Source: Trichomonas vaginalis G3
Lineage: Eukaryota; Parabasalia; Trichomonadida; Trichomonadidae
Assembly: GCF_026262505.1 (NCBI RefSeq)
Contig: NC_067206.1
Location: 19,427,319 to 19,491,318, forward strand
Direction: 5' to 3'
DNA length: 64,000 nt
Position 1 is the first letter of the stretch; each line of letters starts with the position of its first letter. The translations under genes were made by a program, and so were the position numbers. This document shows positions 10,423-22,675 of this stretch, one piece after another. A model generated the notes under the pieces. The model was not told where the DNA came from, searched no databases, and saw only the letters and a list, made by a program, of their open reading frames with translations.

Positions 10423-11891
10423 TGATTAAAATTATGTGAGTATGGGGTTTTAACGTACTAGATTTGAAAATTTAAACATAATAAACGTAAATTGACGTTA
10501 AGAGATAAACGTATTATTAAAAAATATAAAAAATTAAATAAATTAAGTAAAAGGATAAATGAATATGTATATCAATCAATCAAACATTAACTGCTTTTTG
10601 TCAATAATAGTATATAGGCTATTATTTTTAAAAATAAATATAAATGGTATAAGAGCTTCAAAACTTTGTATATAATATCTCTAAACTAAATATTAAATTT
10701 CTGCGCATTCACTTTTTAGCAGCACTATAACGTATTCGGTACTTTTTTATAAAATTTGATTTTTTTGGAGAAGAGCTACAAAACTTTGTATATAATATCT
10801 TTAAACTAAATATTAAATTTCTGTGCATTCGCTTTTAGCAGCTCTGTGATTTATTCGGTACTTTTTAAAACTAGATCACCATTAAAACAATTGAGAAGCT
10901 CAAACAAAAATTTCAATGAATGTATACAATTTACATTCATAGTTGAGATGAGTTAATTCGTTTATATATAATATATTATTACATATTATACGTGAAAATA
11001 TTGTATTGTTATTTATTGTGAGATTTCAATTTTGTGAAGATGCTTTCAAATAATAAATATTATTATTATATATAGTATCTTTAATATAATCATTATTAAT
11101 ATCATTTAAATTGAATATGATGACTTTTTGTGATTATTCAATCATTCAAATCTTAAATTAATATATTAGATATAACATAATATATACATTAAGAATATTT
11201 AGTAATTAATGTTCAATTCAAAAATAATTGTAAAACATTCAATCTTCTCAAAACTGCTAAAATTAAAATAGAGTATTAATACATGTTACTAAATATAAAT
11301 AACATGAAATCATTATTCTCGTTCAATTATTTCTGAAAAAAACCGAAAAAATCTATTTTTGTTATATAACACTATATGCCTCCATTTATGATTGTATATT
11401 GTTGGTATAGAAGTGAATAAAAATATATGTTATCATATGTGCTATAAAAATTCGTTTTAATGAATAAAAATTATGTGTTTATTCGAGAAATTTTAGTTAG
11501 AGAAGAGCTTATCGACGTCATCATTTTGTTTGATCCAATTTCTTGAGATCCTTTTCAATTCTTTTAGCCGATCCGTTGCTTTCATTGAGCAACAATTGTG
11601 GCATCTCATAATGTTCAATAGACTTGTAAAAATGTATCTCAAGAGAGATTCTTCAATTGTTAAATTTTTCTGGTCCCATTCAATCGCATTTGTTAATGAA
11701 AGTCAATCAAAAAGATCACTTAAGCTTAAGCGTTTTTTCTCAACAGTCTTATCTTGATCCAATCTAGAAGAGTCGAAAAACTTTCTGGAATATAGAATTT
11801 CATCTTGTATTTAGACTGAATTCTTCCCTCGACAATGCTTTTAGTTCTTGGTTTCTTTCTTATTGTCTTCTTAATTTATCCAATTTTTAAA
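10423..11891. other. very AT-rich spacer with a tandem duplication
   Basis: No gene supported. It contains the tandem repeat at 10651-10870 and otherwise only A/T-rich DNA with short runs. Confidence 0.4.
10651..10870 (+). repeat. two tandem copies of a unit of about 100 bp
   Basis: Copies start at 10651 and 10771 (period 120) with AAGAGCT(T/A)CAAAACTTTG and end with TATTCGGTAC. They differ at several positions, so the duplication is not recent. Confidence 0.8.
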
Positions 11892-13398
11892 ATGGCGCAA
11901 GCATTAATGCCTCCTCCATGTAATGTAGGTCAATACCTAGAAAAAATAAGTTTTCTCAGATATGGAATTAAGTTCGAAATGAAGGGAAATATCAAATTAA
12001 AATTTTCCGAATCAATGAAAAGCAAAAACGGAAAGTATCTTTATTTTAAATGCCCAATGGATGACTGTACTGTTCATTTAAATTTTATCAGAAAAGGTGA
12101 CATTTATCAGTTCATGAGCGGTTGTTTTACGCATATACATACAACTTCAAAAGAATTGAAAAAATTGAGTTCACATTTTTACGTTTATTTTTATCAGAAT
12201 ATATTGAAAACGGTGGCGAAAAATCTACGGGACTCAGTAATGCTTATGAAAATCTAAAAATACATTAGTACATAATTTCAAATTTTTGGCAATGTATCAG
12301 GATACATTTTTCAAATTTTTTGACAGACACACAAAAAAATCAATTGATTTTATTGCACCAAACTAAATGAATTAATTTCACCAACCATTATTAGAGAACA
12401 ACAAATTGAAAACACATTCAAAAGATTAATTCGAAATTGAATATGATGTAGCGGATGTTTCAAACTGTAAATTACACTTTATTTTTGGTTCATATGACAT
12501 TAATGATGAAGAAAAAATGTCAGCCATTCAATTTTAGCATCGATTCAACTTTCAAATTAATAATTCACAAATATGCTTATTACATTTTATCAACCAGATT
12601 TGCAAAGACGCATACAATACCAATATTTCTAAATTGTGCTTACAAATTTTTTTTGAATAGGCACACCATTCACCAAAATATTTCATTACGGATTGTGCTC
12701 TCAATATTTTCAATGCCATCTCAGAATTATTTAATGACAATCCAGAAATTCAAATTTTTTGATGTTTGTTACATGTTATGTGTGCTCTTCGTGGAAACAA
12801 AGACAAATTTCTTGGAGATGAAAAATTGTATGAAAAAATTACAAGAAAAATGAATTATTTGAATTACTCGAGATAATTTGATCAAGTAACATCCAATTCA
12901 ATTATTGATTATATCAAACAAAAAATTTCAAATAATTCAGAGCTTGTCGATTATTTTTCAAATCAATGGTTCAAACATGAAAAACAATGGGTCTTTTGTA
13001 ATAAGCCAGCTGAAGTTTTAACAAATAATGTTTTAGAGAGCCTATTTATAAAAGTTAAATATTATGATTTTGGAGGCCATTTGCATATGAAATTTGATTA
13101 TTTCATATTTTTATTAGTTACAAAAATAAATAGCACATACGTTATTACATTGACTAATGATTTAATTTCGAAAAGCAATGTAAATTTGCCAATTATAATT
13201 AATAATACAATTTTGCCAGAGATTACACCAGATCTTCAAGTTAGATATCAAGCAAAAATGAAATTGAAAGCATTGAATAATTTGTTAATGAGCGGAAAAA
13301 TTAATGTAAAACATTTTATTAACTATATAAAAAATTCCAGACAAGCTCAAACAAATCGACAGTGTGGAGTAAGAAATGTGCAACGTGGTAACAAATAG
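11892..13398 (+). pseudogene. Mutator-like (MULE) transposase, degraded
   Basis: The N-terminus (from MAQALMPPPC) has a FLYWCH/FAR1-like zinc segment: a CPMDDC pair, then HIH about 45 residues on. Further frames carry MULE catalytic blocks: FITDCA with CLLHVMCAL (second Asp and C..H) near 12.7 kb, and NNVLESLF (Glu) near 13.03 kb. The C-terminal part of about 100 residues is in one frame to 13398. At least four stops or shifts separate the blocks, so it is inactive. The NN..ESLF block is closest to the fragment at 26201-26770, so they are probably one MULE subfamily, distinct from the 24.5 kb gene. Confidence 0.8.
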
Positions 13399-13584
13399 CA
13401 AGGCCTTACCCAAAATAAAAGTGGAAATTTTCAAAAAGATTTCAGATTTCATTAATTACAACGACCCAAAAACAATTTTCACTACCTAGAAAGATTTCAT
13501 GTTGGAAATTAAATCTGAGTACAAATTAGAATGGTTATAATATTATGAATTAACAATTATTTTTATTAAATTACAATTTTTATA

Positions 13585-14150
13585 AGAAACAAAAGGCTGT
13601 GAGGCACTGATTATATGTCGGTGCTTCACAGCCTTTAGTTTTTACTATAAAGCTGGGAAACCTTGTCTTAATAACTGAGCATATAGGCAAAGCTTCCCAG
13701 CTTTCTAGTAAAATGCGAAGGATAACAGCAACTGAAAAAAGGTGCTTATCCTGTTGTTCAAAGTGGCAGCTATCCTTCGTTTTCGTCTCTAAGTTTGGTC
13801 TGATTGGAAAATGATAGCCAAACTTAGCGACGAAACAAGGTTCTGGACGGCCTTGTTATAAGAGAACTTTCGACTGAATAACTATGTTTATCAGCCGAAA
13901 GTTCTCCTGAAAGTAAAGGGCAACCAAGGCGGCAGACCGCAGCGGCCTATTATGCTGTCTGATTTCGCCGTTGTCCTTCGCTTTCATTGCTAAATTTGGT
14001 CTTTCACAATTAGACCAAATTTAGCAACTTTAAGCCTCATCCAAATGAAGCGATTCAACTTGGAACGAGAGTAGCATCCATACTCCCTGTAAACCGTTGT
14101 GCGCGTTCCCTGTTCCTCATCGATTTGCTCCATTTGGATTTATGGCACTT
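13585..14150. repeat. hairpin array III with nested and branched stems
   Basis: Consecutive inverted repeats at about 13591-13636, 13641-13712, 13714-13782, 13785-13832, 13833-13858, 13861-13907, 13908-13986, 13989-14025 and 14041-14137. Some are nested; for example 13908-13986 encloses GGCGGCAGAC paired with GTCTG...CGCC. The last encloses a three-way arrangement around TAGCATCCATAC. Arms are G+C-rich compared with the flanks. No protein is encoded. Confidence 0.8.
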
Positions 14151-15547
14151 TTAAGTTAATTAATAAACGAATTAAAAAATCGCTGTCACTTTTTTAAAAT
14201 ATCTGGATATCCTTGATTTTTCAAGTTTTGGGCCTTTTATAGTGTCTATAACAGCTAACATCAGTTGAAATTTATTAATTTATTTGTTTGAGACGATTCA
14301 TTAATTTAAGGTTTTCCGTCACTTTTCATGAGTCATTTCTGTGCGAAACATTTTTTTGAAAGAAAAAGGAATAGAGGCACTATTAATATTATTTGTAATA
14401 TTTTTTATCAACCCTTGCTGTAAAGAATAAAAAAATTATTTGTAATTAAAAAAATTATTAATTATTCCATATGTGCTATTATCTATTCCAAGAAAAGGCA
14501 CTTATTGTGCATTTTATAATTCTAGTAGATTTACATCTTAATATAGAAATAAGTCCAGTTTATTACAATTTATGTTCATATATCGAGTTAAACTCTGGAG
14601 TTTGGCAATGTTGCAAAATGCCTATATGCCAATTCCTAAAATTTTTTATATAAAAAACTCTTTATTCGCATGTACGAACATATGCGAGAAAATCCTAATA
14701 TTTAAGTCATATTATCAAAAGTTATTAACAAATAATTTGCGCTATTTATTTTTTACAAAAAAATAATTTTCCTGCGAAAATTGTCACTTTTTGGGAAACT
14801 ATTTCCGAATGTTATCAATGATAAGATATAGTTTAGAATATAAAGATTTCAATCCAAATTAGAAATATCCTGAAGAAGAAAAAGATTCTACGTTCATTTT
14901 ATCAAAGAAGTATTGGCAATTCAAATTTGATTGTTATAAAACGACTTGAAAGCAAAAAGAGATATAAGTAAAAATGCTACAATTGATGATTAATAATATT
15001 ACAGAAATTTGATTTTGAAATCTAAAGAAACAAGGAATTTTTTCGAAAAAGTAACATCGAAATAGAAAACAAGGAAGCGGGTATCAAAATTATTCTTAAA
15101 ATATTATATATAACATCTCTATCCTATTTAAAATAAATTCTCTCATAAAAATATCTAAAAATAACATATTTTAGAAATAAAAAATATCTTAATTTCAAAG
15201 ATATTATATATTTAATATAACATTAGTTTCAATCAAAATCATATATTTATCATATCATATTTTAAAATTTCAAATAAATCGACAACAAAAAATGATGGTC
15301 AACCTCAGATTCTTCATCTACTCTTCAAATATCAAAAACTCTGGTATCAGCATGTACCGGAGATGGGTTTCCACTTTTCTCTCGATAAGCTCTCAGAAGT
15401 TCTTCTCGAATGAGAATGGTCATAGAGATTCGTCTCCAAATATAAATCCTTTGGTAGACGAAATATCTTTATTAAAAGACAAGAACTTCATGATTCTCAA
15501 AATATTTTTTTGTATTTTTAATAATATTTAATTGTTTATTCGAAATT
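14151..15547. other. AT-rich spacer with an end-like motif
   Basis: At about 14308-14350 the sequence GTCACTTTTCATGAG followed by GTGCGAAACA matches a motif at 16568-16612 in the same orientation. Both look like right ends of integrase-type elements. Otherwise no gene or structured repeat is seen. Confidence 0.4.
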
Positions 15548-15832
15548 TTATCTCATACCGAAATGGCTCACCAAAAAGGTGACATTTTTGGCGCCAATAA
15601 TTTGATTTTTCTGATTCTTTCTATTTAGATATATTTATTTAATATTCATATTCCTTTATATTGCCTCATATTATTTCACATTTTTAATCATATTATACAA
15701 ATCTTTAATAATTTTTAATGTTTTGAGCTTCAAAATCTTGTTCTAACTATTTTCATTCATATATCCTAGAAAAAATTAAAAAGTTTTTTAGAAATAAAAA
15801 TGTTTGTATGTAAAGTATTGAAAATATTCTAG

Positions 15833-16018
15833 ATGAGAAGACATTCTCCAGAAGAGATTGATATTGATTGGCTTTGTGAAGCCATCACAAAATCAAATAA
15901 TGGAGTTAAGTTAACTGATATTTGCGCGAAAGCTAAAATAAATCATGAAGGCAGAGTTATATATAATCATACTATCTTAAAGTATTCCAAGAAATTTCCA
16001 AAATTAACCGAAATATAA
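15833..16018 (+). pseudogene. integrase N-terminal fragment
   Basis: 61 residues from an ATG (MRRHSPEEIDIDWL). The region resembles residues 10-60 of the integrase starting at 21309 (IDxxW then a helical basic block). The catalytic part does not follow in this orientation. Treated as a remnant. Confidence 0.6.
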
Positions 16019-16184
16019 CTGTACAAAATTACTATTTTCAAGATAAAATTCATATGGAAATACTAATTCATAACGTTTTATGTTATATAAAATTTAATTT
16101 ATAAAAATTTCAAAATAAATCAAATTTAACACAATGAATATAACTGCAATCGAGGTTTTTGACGATTGATTCTTACGAGAAGTT

Positions 16185-16422
16185 TTCCAAACTTTGAGTT
16201 AATGTCTTGACATTAACTCAAAGTTTGGAAGTCTAATAAGGGGAATTGTAGGCTATGAGGTACTGATTATATATCAGTGCCTCATAGCCTGTAATTCCCA
16301 TTAGAAATCGGAGAAACTTTGTCCGCATAACTTATGATGCGGACAAAGTTTCTCCCATTTCTACTTAGAATGAAAGGGCAAGAGGTATATAGGTACACTA
16401 TATATCTCTTGCCCTTTCCTTC
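16185..16422. repeat. hairpin array IV, four stem-loops
   Basis: Hairpins at 16185-16230 (22-bp perfect stem, TTCCAAACTTTGAG arm), 16241-16299, 16310-16355 and 16369-16422. They alternate between the type with AAACTTTG and the type with TGAGGTACTGA or AGAGGTATATA, the same two kinds as in array II. Separators are about 10-14 bases. Confidence 0.9.
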
Positions 16423-17037
16423 TTACCTAAAGACTTCCAATCTTATTTTTTTTCCAATTTTTCCCCTAAATTTAAATCTTATATAATATAAATAAAATGC
16501 ATAATATCAATCACAAAAATTCATGTTTATTTTTTTAATTAAAATTGCCGCACAATTTAAGGTTTTCTGTCACTTTTTTGTTAGCCATTTCGGTACGAAA
16601 CAAAATTTAAAAATTATTATTTAAAAGTAAAAAGAGATTAATATATTTTTATTATTAAAACGGTCACAACTATTTAATTATAATAGTTTAGTAAGATATT
16701 TAAAAATAAAAAAAATGAATTTTGAGAGAATTGAGAAATTTCTCAATTTTGAAAATAGAAAAAAATTAAAAATTGCTCAATGTATAAAAGAAAAGAAGCC
16801 TACGAATCAATCCTTTCTTTCCTTGCTCGAATTCTTCAAGCTTTGAGTTAATGTCTTAGATTCATAATGAAAGGGTTGACTTCATTTTTGACACTTTACA
16901 TTTTACATATATCTCTTTTTAATTTACAATTTCAGAAATTTCAAAATCTTAATTTTCATTAGATTTATAATAATCAGTTTAAATTGCTTAGAATATTCAA
17001 AAACTATGTCTTAATATTCAATAGTTTACATTTTTTC

Positions 17038-17535
17038 ATGGATGAAATTTTGGAACTTCTTGAAAATCCAATAGATGCTCCACTTTTTCTTCTTCCTGAT
17101 GTTCCAGAGGACCAAATTCTGACAACAATTCCTCAAAGATACGATTTATATATAAATAATCCAAAAATATCTCTCGAATATATTGCAAAATAATTACAAA
17201 TCGGTAAAAAAGATTAAAACTCATTTTTCAAACACTCAAACTCGAAATCAAAAAACGTGGTGGTCAAAGGAAACCACTAAATGACGAAATAATACAAAAA
17301 GTTCTGACAACTAAAACAGAATTCGATGTTGGTTATAAAAGAGTTAAAGACTCTTATTTTATCAATGATAAAAACGTCTCATACAACGATATCTTTAAAA
17401 TATTTCAAAGTCAGTACCTATTTTTATTTCATCGAGAAAAATCAAAAGAAACTCACGATAATGAATACGTTGCCGAATTTGTAAACCAAATTTGGCATAC
17501 GGATTTAAAATATGTCAATTATCTTTCTTGACCTG
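17038..17535 (+). pseudogene. integrase-like fragment, separate subfamily
   Basis: Starts with MDEILELLENPIDAPLF and, in the following stretch, shows a basic RGGQRKPL segment and NQIWHTDLKY, the first catalytic Asp block of this integrase family. It ends abruptly at the edge of the oppositely oriented integrase remnant at about 17505. Broken; about two breaks including the truncation. Confidence 0.55.
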
Positions 17536-18270
17536 TCGTCAATTATGGCGAGCAGGTAATCTCCGATTTTTTTCCTCCAATAATGAATATCTGCATGCCA
17601 GATTTCATGGCACTGGCATGCAAGATAATTTCTTGGAATGTAATTTGGTTCTTCATTTTCTGGCGGAAACGGTTTTTCTGTAAATAATGCTTCGTGTATT
17701 TTCCTTCCCATTCGATAGGAAGGCGATTTAAAAGGCTTTTCAATGTAACTCGCAGTTTTCATAAATTCAGAGACCGAATTAATTGGTAGAGGAGTTCCAG
17801 TAGCCTCTGGAACTTGCTCAACAAATGTTGAACGCTGTTCTTCGTTGAGCCAATTTCCAGAATCGAATTGGACTTCACCATTTTTTCCAATTCTGACCTC
17901 ATATTTTGGAATTCAATTGGATTTTCGGATATTTTGACTAAGTCTGTTCTCATTTTTTGTATGATTTTGTTTATTCCTGCTTCCGGCATATGGTCTTTTA
18001 AATTTGAAAAGGCTTGAGCGACATCCAAATCTACTTCTATAAGAGGTCTACCTCTTTTTGGACATAATTCCAAATGGTGTATTTTGGCAGCCTTTTTAAT
18101 TGTTTTTACATAAACTGGAATAATTTGTCCATTATGTAGTTGATCTTTGGAAGCATATTCCTCGAGAGTTGATCCGGGATTAATATTTTTAACCGCTTCT
18201 TTAAGCCATCGTAGGCTTATTTTTTCAGGAGGAGTCCTATATCTACGTTTTGGTTCCTTTTTATTTTAAA
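17505..18270 (-). pseudogene. integrase, sister of the 21.3 kb gene
   Basis: Shares CPKRGRPLIEVDLD, GINKII, FKSPSYRMGRKIHEA and CHEIWHADIHYW-type blocks with the integrase at 21309-22511 and stops just after the first catalytic Asp region. Broken; about three breaks including loss of the C-terminal half of the core. Confidence 0.7.
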
Positions 18271-18521
18271 AATGTAAAGTTTTGAAAAATTGAATCACTG
18301 TGTTTATTATAAATATTAAATTAATTTATGAGAATTTGTATTATCATCAAAATTATACTTCAGAGATATATTTTTTTGATAAAATAAGTTGAATATTTAA
18401 GAATAGTAAAAATTGGCGCCAAATGTCACTTTTGCTTATTCCTATTTTCGGTATGAGATAAAAGCGATAGTAACTTATCCCAATTTGAGGCGAAATTCAA
18501 TGAATTTAATGGCTTGGAGAT

Positions 18522-18948
18522 CTATTCTTCACGAAAACCCCAGCTAAGTCTCTTGTCATTCATAAGCCAAAAGTGACCGAAAAACAGTCCTCTGTTGATG
18601 AGGGAATCCTCATGGTGGCTGAGAGTCCGAAGACCGAGATCAATGAACGTGATCACAAGTAAACAGTTCGACAGATCTTTCAAGATCTTTGATCTTGTTC
18701 TCAGGGAACAAGATTTCACCAAGCATCTTCGGTGAACATTTTTGATACCAAACATATCGACTTGATCCAATACATGTTTGTATTGCCAGAGCTTCTTGAT
18801 CTAAGTATGTATGATCGATCGTTGACCTTTCGCTTGCTTGTCTCTTTCTTCCATTCCCCCTGCCAGTGTATCTGCCCATTGGTCTTCCATTGTACGGTAT
18901 CTTCCCTTTAACAACAAAATTTATCTTAAACTCTTTCTGTAGCTCCAT
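18522..18948 (-). pseudogene. unrecognised frame with a basic N-terminal part
   Basis: From an ATG at 18948 a 102-residue frame (MELQKEFKINFVVKGK) contains a Gly/Arg-rich segment (GRYTGRGNGRKRQ). Protein-like sequence seems to continue in another phase to about 18522. Composition is more G+C-rich than the surroundings, so it was probably coding. I do not recognise the family. It sits between the right end of the 15.5-18.5 kb element and the MITE at 19079. Confidence 0.3.
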
Positions 18949-19078
18949 TAAAAATATGTCACCTTTTTCTCTATGTCAATTTTTTGCATTGTGTCGTCCC
19001 CACTGGACATTGACCAGTGGGGACTAAAGAAATTCAATTTATTTCTTTGAAATTCTTATATTTGACAACAATAACATG

Positions 19079-19758
19079 GAGTAGGGGTAATTTTAGCTAA
19101 AAGTGACACACATGTAAAAAGTGACACACCTGTGAAGGGTGTGATTACCGATCGGTAATTTCGACAGTTTAGAATTTAAAATTTTTTATGGAACTGTTGC
19201 GAGTTTCATAAAGAATTTAAGGAATATAAGCAAAGATTTGAATCAAAATCTTAGACCTAAGCCGCTCGATTCGCTCGCGGCTTCCGCGAATTACAGATCA
19301 GCAAAGATTTGAATCAAAATCTTCGAACTAAGCCGATCGCTTCGCTCGCGGCTTTCTTTATTATTTTAAATTTGCATATTTCCATCAAAAGTTCATAAGG
19401 TAAAAAATTTCGTTTATTTTTACTAAGAAAAAAAAGGTTTTTGATAATAAATTTATTTTATTTCGAAAAAGTAGCAATAATCGTAAAAGGGTATTGATAG
19501 GCTTGCTAAAGTAACTAATTTTAGCTGTCAAATACTTTTGTATTTTGAAGTAAATTAGTATAAATTTGATATTATTTTAACTCCCTTTGAAAACCTCAAT
19601 TTTCCATACAGAGGGAACGGGAATAGCATCCAATATTCCCTGAGAATGGTTGCGCATTCTCAGTTCCCTCTATATTTCGAACGAAGCTCTCATCGGTCTT
19701 TTTTTTGAATACTAAACGTTTTTTTCCCTGTCACTTTTAGCTAAAATTTGGGTTTGCC
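19079..19758. mobile_element. MULE-type MITE, copy 1
   Basis: 680 bp flanked by a perfect 10-bp direct repeat CAATAACATG (19069-19078 and 19759-19768). The ends are inverted repeats with the core AATTTTAGCTAAAAGTGACA. The interior holds two copies of a GCCG-TCGC...TCGCGGC hairpin near 19260-19355 and a perfect three-way-junction palindrome at 19611-19670. A target duplication of 10 bp (11 bp for the copy at 45338) is typical of Mutator-like elements. No reading frame. Confidence 0.85.
19611..19670. repeat. perfect three-way-junction palindrome
   Basis: The outer stem GAGGGAAC/GTTCCCTC encloses GGGAATA-loop-TATTCCC (loop GCATCCAA) and TGAGAATG-loop-CATTCTCA (loop GTTGCG), with no unpaired junction base. 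The same structure recurs in the second MITE copy (about 46190-46250), and a diverged version lies at about 14062-14116. Confidence 0.85.
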
Positions 19759-19768
19759 CAATAACATG

Positions 19769-20622
19769 TCAGCATAGTGCACATTTATATATCACAATTA
19801 GTGCTTCCAATCACTTAAATTCAAAAAAATCAAGCAAGGAAAAAAATTTGAAGTCAAAATTTCAGGTGTTGATAATTCAAAAGCGACAAACACCTAAAAA
19901 GAAAAGAATTCTGTTCCGCTACCAAAAGTTGAAGATAAAATCATTCGTTACTGTAGTATTCAAGATCTGGTTTGTCTTGTTTAGATTAAATTGAATCTCC
20001 GAGATATATTTAGAGCAAGATATTTAATCCACACAATTATATGTAATATTCCAGAATACTTCGAAAATCAAATTGTATATTCTAACGTTTTGAGGATGAG
20101 TTTTAAAAATTTGTGTGCGAGAATGTATTTTAAAATTTTTCACTTGGAAGGGAAGATTCTCTTGGTTTGCGATTATTAATGGCTTCAATAGAATGAAGAA
20201 AAATACAATATATCAGAAATTTTTTTGAAAAATCTCGCAATTTTTAGAAATTTGATAATAGAGGATGATCTATTTGGACAAAAAAGTGCAATGTTTACAT
20301 GACAGATATCAGTTTATCTGTCAAAATTGATAGAGGAATTTGCGCTGAGAACTATGGTCTGCGAAACATCAGAAATCAATTGATTTACATATTTGGCCAT
20401 ATATTCATTTTATTCCTATGAAAAGTGAATAAGTACTGCTGATTGAAAATTTTGAATACATCTGTGTATGAAACGTCTTCTTCGAGAAAATATGAATTTC
20501 TCATTCTCTTGTAACCGATGTCGAAATTTGCCTTGATTAGAGATGTGAAAACTTAAATTTTATAATCCCTGGGATGCCCTTTCTTCGATTTTTTTTAAAT
20601 TTTTGGGATAAATTTTGACATC
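19769..20622. other. AT-rich spacer
   Basis: A short plus-strand frame near 19991-20179 has no recognisable feature, and I do not call it a gene. An end-like pair TTTACATGACAG/CTGTCAAAATTG occurs near 20292-20330. Confidence 0.3.
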
Positions 20623-20704
20623 TTTTTTAAGGTTTTCGCTGGCGACCCCTGTTCACCAAAAAAATGTCGAGCGACCGGGGGGTCGCCAGCGAGAACCTTA
20701 AAAA
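20623..20704. repeat. G+C-rich hairpin next to the tRNA-like unit
   Basis: The left arm at 20623-20649 contains TTTTCGCTGGCGACCCC and pairs with the inverse at 20678-20704, with one mismatch. It stands about 35 bases past the 3' end of the minus-strand tRNA-like unit, so it could fold at the end of a read-through transcript. Confidence 0.75.
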
Positions 20705-20737
20705 TAAACTTCAGAAAAAAATCTAAAAAGAAAAAAG

Positions 20738-20809
20738 CGAAAAGGCCCTGGAGTCGAACTGGGGAACTTAAGGCTTATACTATGACTCTTACCACTGAAC
20801 TATATTATC
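20738..20809 (-). tRNA. tRNA-like gene or tRNA pseudogene
   Basis: On the minus strand TAGTTCAGTGG (20792-20802) fits the A box TRGYNNANNNG, and GTTCGACTC (20751-20759) fits the B box GWTCRANNC, at a spacing normal for a tRNA. The D stem forms (GTTC with GAGT). T-runs that could stop Pol III lie at 20740-20743 and 20731-20736. However, the T stem has two mismatches, the acceptor arms barely pair, and the anticodon loop is not clear. It is best read as a decayed tRNA or a tRNA-derived Pol III unit. Amino-acid identity is not assigned. Confidence 0.4.
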
Positions 20810-21308
20810 TGTGGATCGGTGCTTTAAAAATTTTAAATATAAAGATTATCGTAACCAATTAAAATGTAAAATAATAAATATTATTCTTATATAATATTAG
20901 ATTTTAAATTACAAAATAATAATAACAAAAAAAAATAAAATTCATGACCGGAGATTTTAATTAATGTTTAATGAAAGAGAACGATTCATTATAAATAGAT
21001 GAATGTTAAGTTGTTGTAAAAACACATTGAAAATGTATTGTAACAAAATTTTACATGCATAATATAGTACAATTAAACAACATTCTAAAAATATTAAATT
21101 CACATCATTTACTCGAAGATTTTATATTTTCAATAAAAATTTATATCATACCGAAATGCATCACTAGCAAAAGTGACAATTGGCGCCAAATTTGAATTTA
21201 GCATATTATGTGTTTATTTTATCAAATATATGCTTCTTACATTTGACAAATATTTATATTAATATTTATAATACAATAAATAAAACAATGTTGTAAACTT
21301 TACAAAAA

Positions 21309-22511
21309 ATGGACCAATACCATTGGTTACGTACTTCATCTAAATTAATAGATGTAGAATGGATTAAATCTGCAGTTCAAGAGATCAACTCGGGAAAATC
21401 CATGAGGCAAATTGTTAAAAAAGCGCGATTAACAAATGTAACATTTAAAGAAATATCGCAAACAATGTTTAAAAAGCTCGTAAGACAAAATAATTTACAA
21501 TTAAATACAAAACCCGGTAGAAAAACAAAGGAAATTGATTTGAATACTTGTCAAGCATTCGCAAATTTAAAAGATATGATGCCAAATGCAGGCATCAACA
21601 AAATAATCGAAAAAATGAAAACAGATATTAACAACATTGAAAAGCATCCTCAAGAATTCAAAGAAATGCGACTTGAAATTCAAAAAAACGGAAAAGTTGA
21701 TTTTCAAAAAGGAAATTGGCTAGATCAAATTAATAGAACAACATTTGTTGATGTTGTTTCAGAAGTTTCTGGTCAGCCAATTGAAATAAATCCGATTTTT
21801 GAATCAATTCAAACTGCATCATACATTGAAGAACCTTTTAAAAGCCCATCTTACAGAATGGGTCGAAAAATTCATGAAGCTATTATTGACGATAGCATTG
21901 AAATTGAAGAAGAACCATAAAAATATATCCCACGAAATTATATTGCGGATAAATGCCACGAAATATGGCACGCAGACATTCATTATTGGCGCAAACACAT
22001 TGGGCAATACTTATTCGTTATCATAGACGATAAATCTCGAAAAATTGTCGATTATAATTTATTTTTACAAAAAACAGCCGAAAATACAACAAATGTATTA
22101 AAGCATGCACTCAGTACGTTACCAGGTCCACCTTTTGCAATGTGGACAGATAATGGAACTGATAATAAAGGTATGTTCCATAATTTACTTTTAGAAAAAG
22201 GGATTGAACACATATTTATTCAGCCAGGCAATCCCCAGGCCAATGGGAAAATTGAAAGATGGTGGCCTTACGTCGAACGGAATTGTAAGACAATATCAGA
22301 TTTACCAAGAGTAATTAAAATGTACAACAATTTCCCTCATTCATCGTTACCGATCAACCCCAATACAAAAGTCCACTTTACACCTAATGAATTCGAACTT
22401 AGCGAATTACATAATCATTGGTATGATGCGCCAGATCAAGAACCATATTGGTTTGTTGATGGCCAGAAGACAAGTTTACGAATGAGCATTGAGAATTTCA
22501 GAAATAAATAA
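21309..22511 (+). pseudogene. retrovirus-type integrase
   Basis: Begins with an ATG at 21309. The N-terminal 60 residues are shared with 15833-16018, then a KPGRKTKEIDL block and a GINKII helix, then FKSPSYRMGRKIHEA. The core shows CHEIWHADIHYW, TDNGTDN and ANGKIERWW; the second Asp and the Glu are again 34 residues apart. The gene is close to whole, with about one break. It lies 115 bases inside the left terminal repeat, the usual layout of these elements, and is the best reference copy for the remnants at 15.8 and 17.5-18.3 kb. Confidence 0.8.
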
Positions 22512-22675
22512 AGCTCGAAAACATTTTCATTATATTTTCGATTTTATATGTAATATTGGTCGAATAAACAACTCATTATACTAATTTTACGATTTTTACA
22601 ATCAAACATATGAGATTAGGCAAAAAGCTCAAGATAACGAATCAAAATATATCAAGATTAAAGCGCGGCCTCCAA

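Larger units (their letters stand above)
15548..18463. mobile_element. composite integrase element with CATACCGAAA ends
   Basis: The left end (about 15545-15593) reads ATCTCATACCGAAATGG, then GGTGACA and GGCGCCAA. The right end (about 18412-18463) is its inverse: TTGGCGCCAAATGTCAC to CGGTATGAGAT. Between them lie an N-terminal integrase fragment (+), a hairpin array, another end-like motif at 16568-16612, a second integrase fragment (+) and a third (-). The opposite orientations show that at least two elements are fused or nested. The left end could instead pair with 16612, giving a unit of about 1.07 kb. No clear target duplication is visible. Confidence 0.6.

Noticed and set aside
19991-20179. 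62-residue plus-strand frame as a gene
   Set aside because: No recognisable motif, AT-rich decayed surroundings and no supporting promoter or neighbour.
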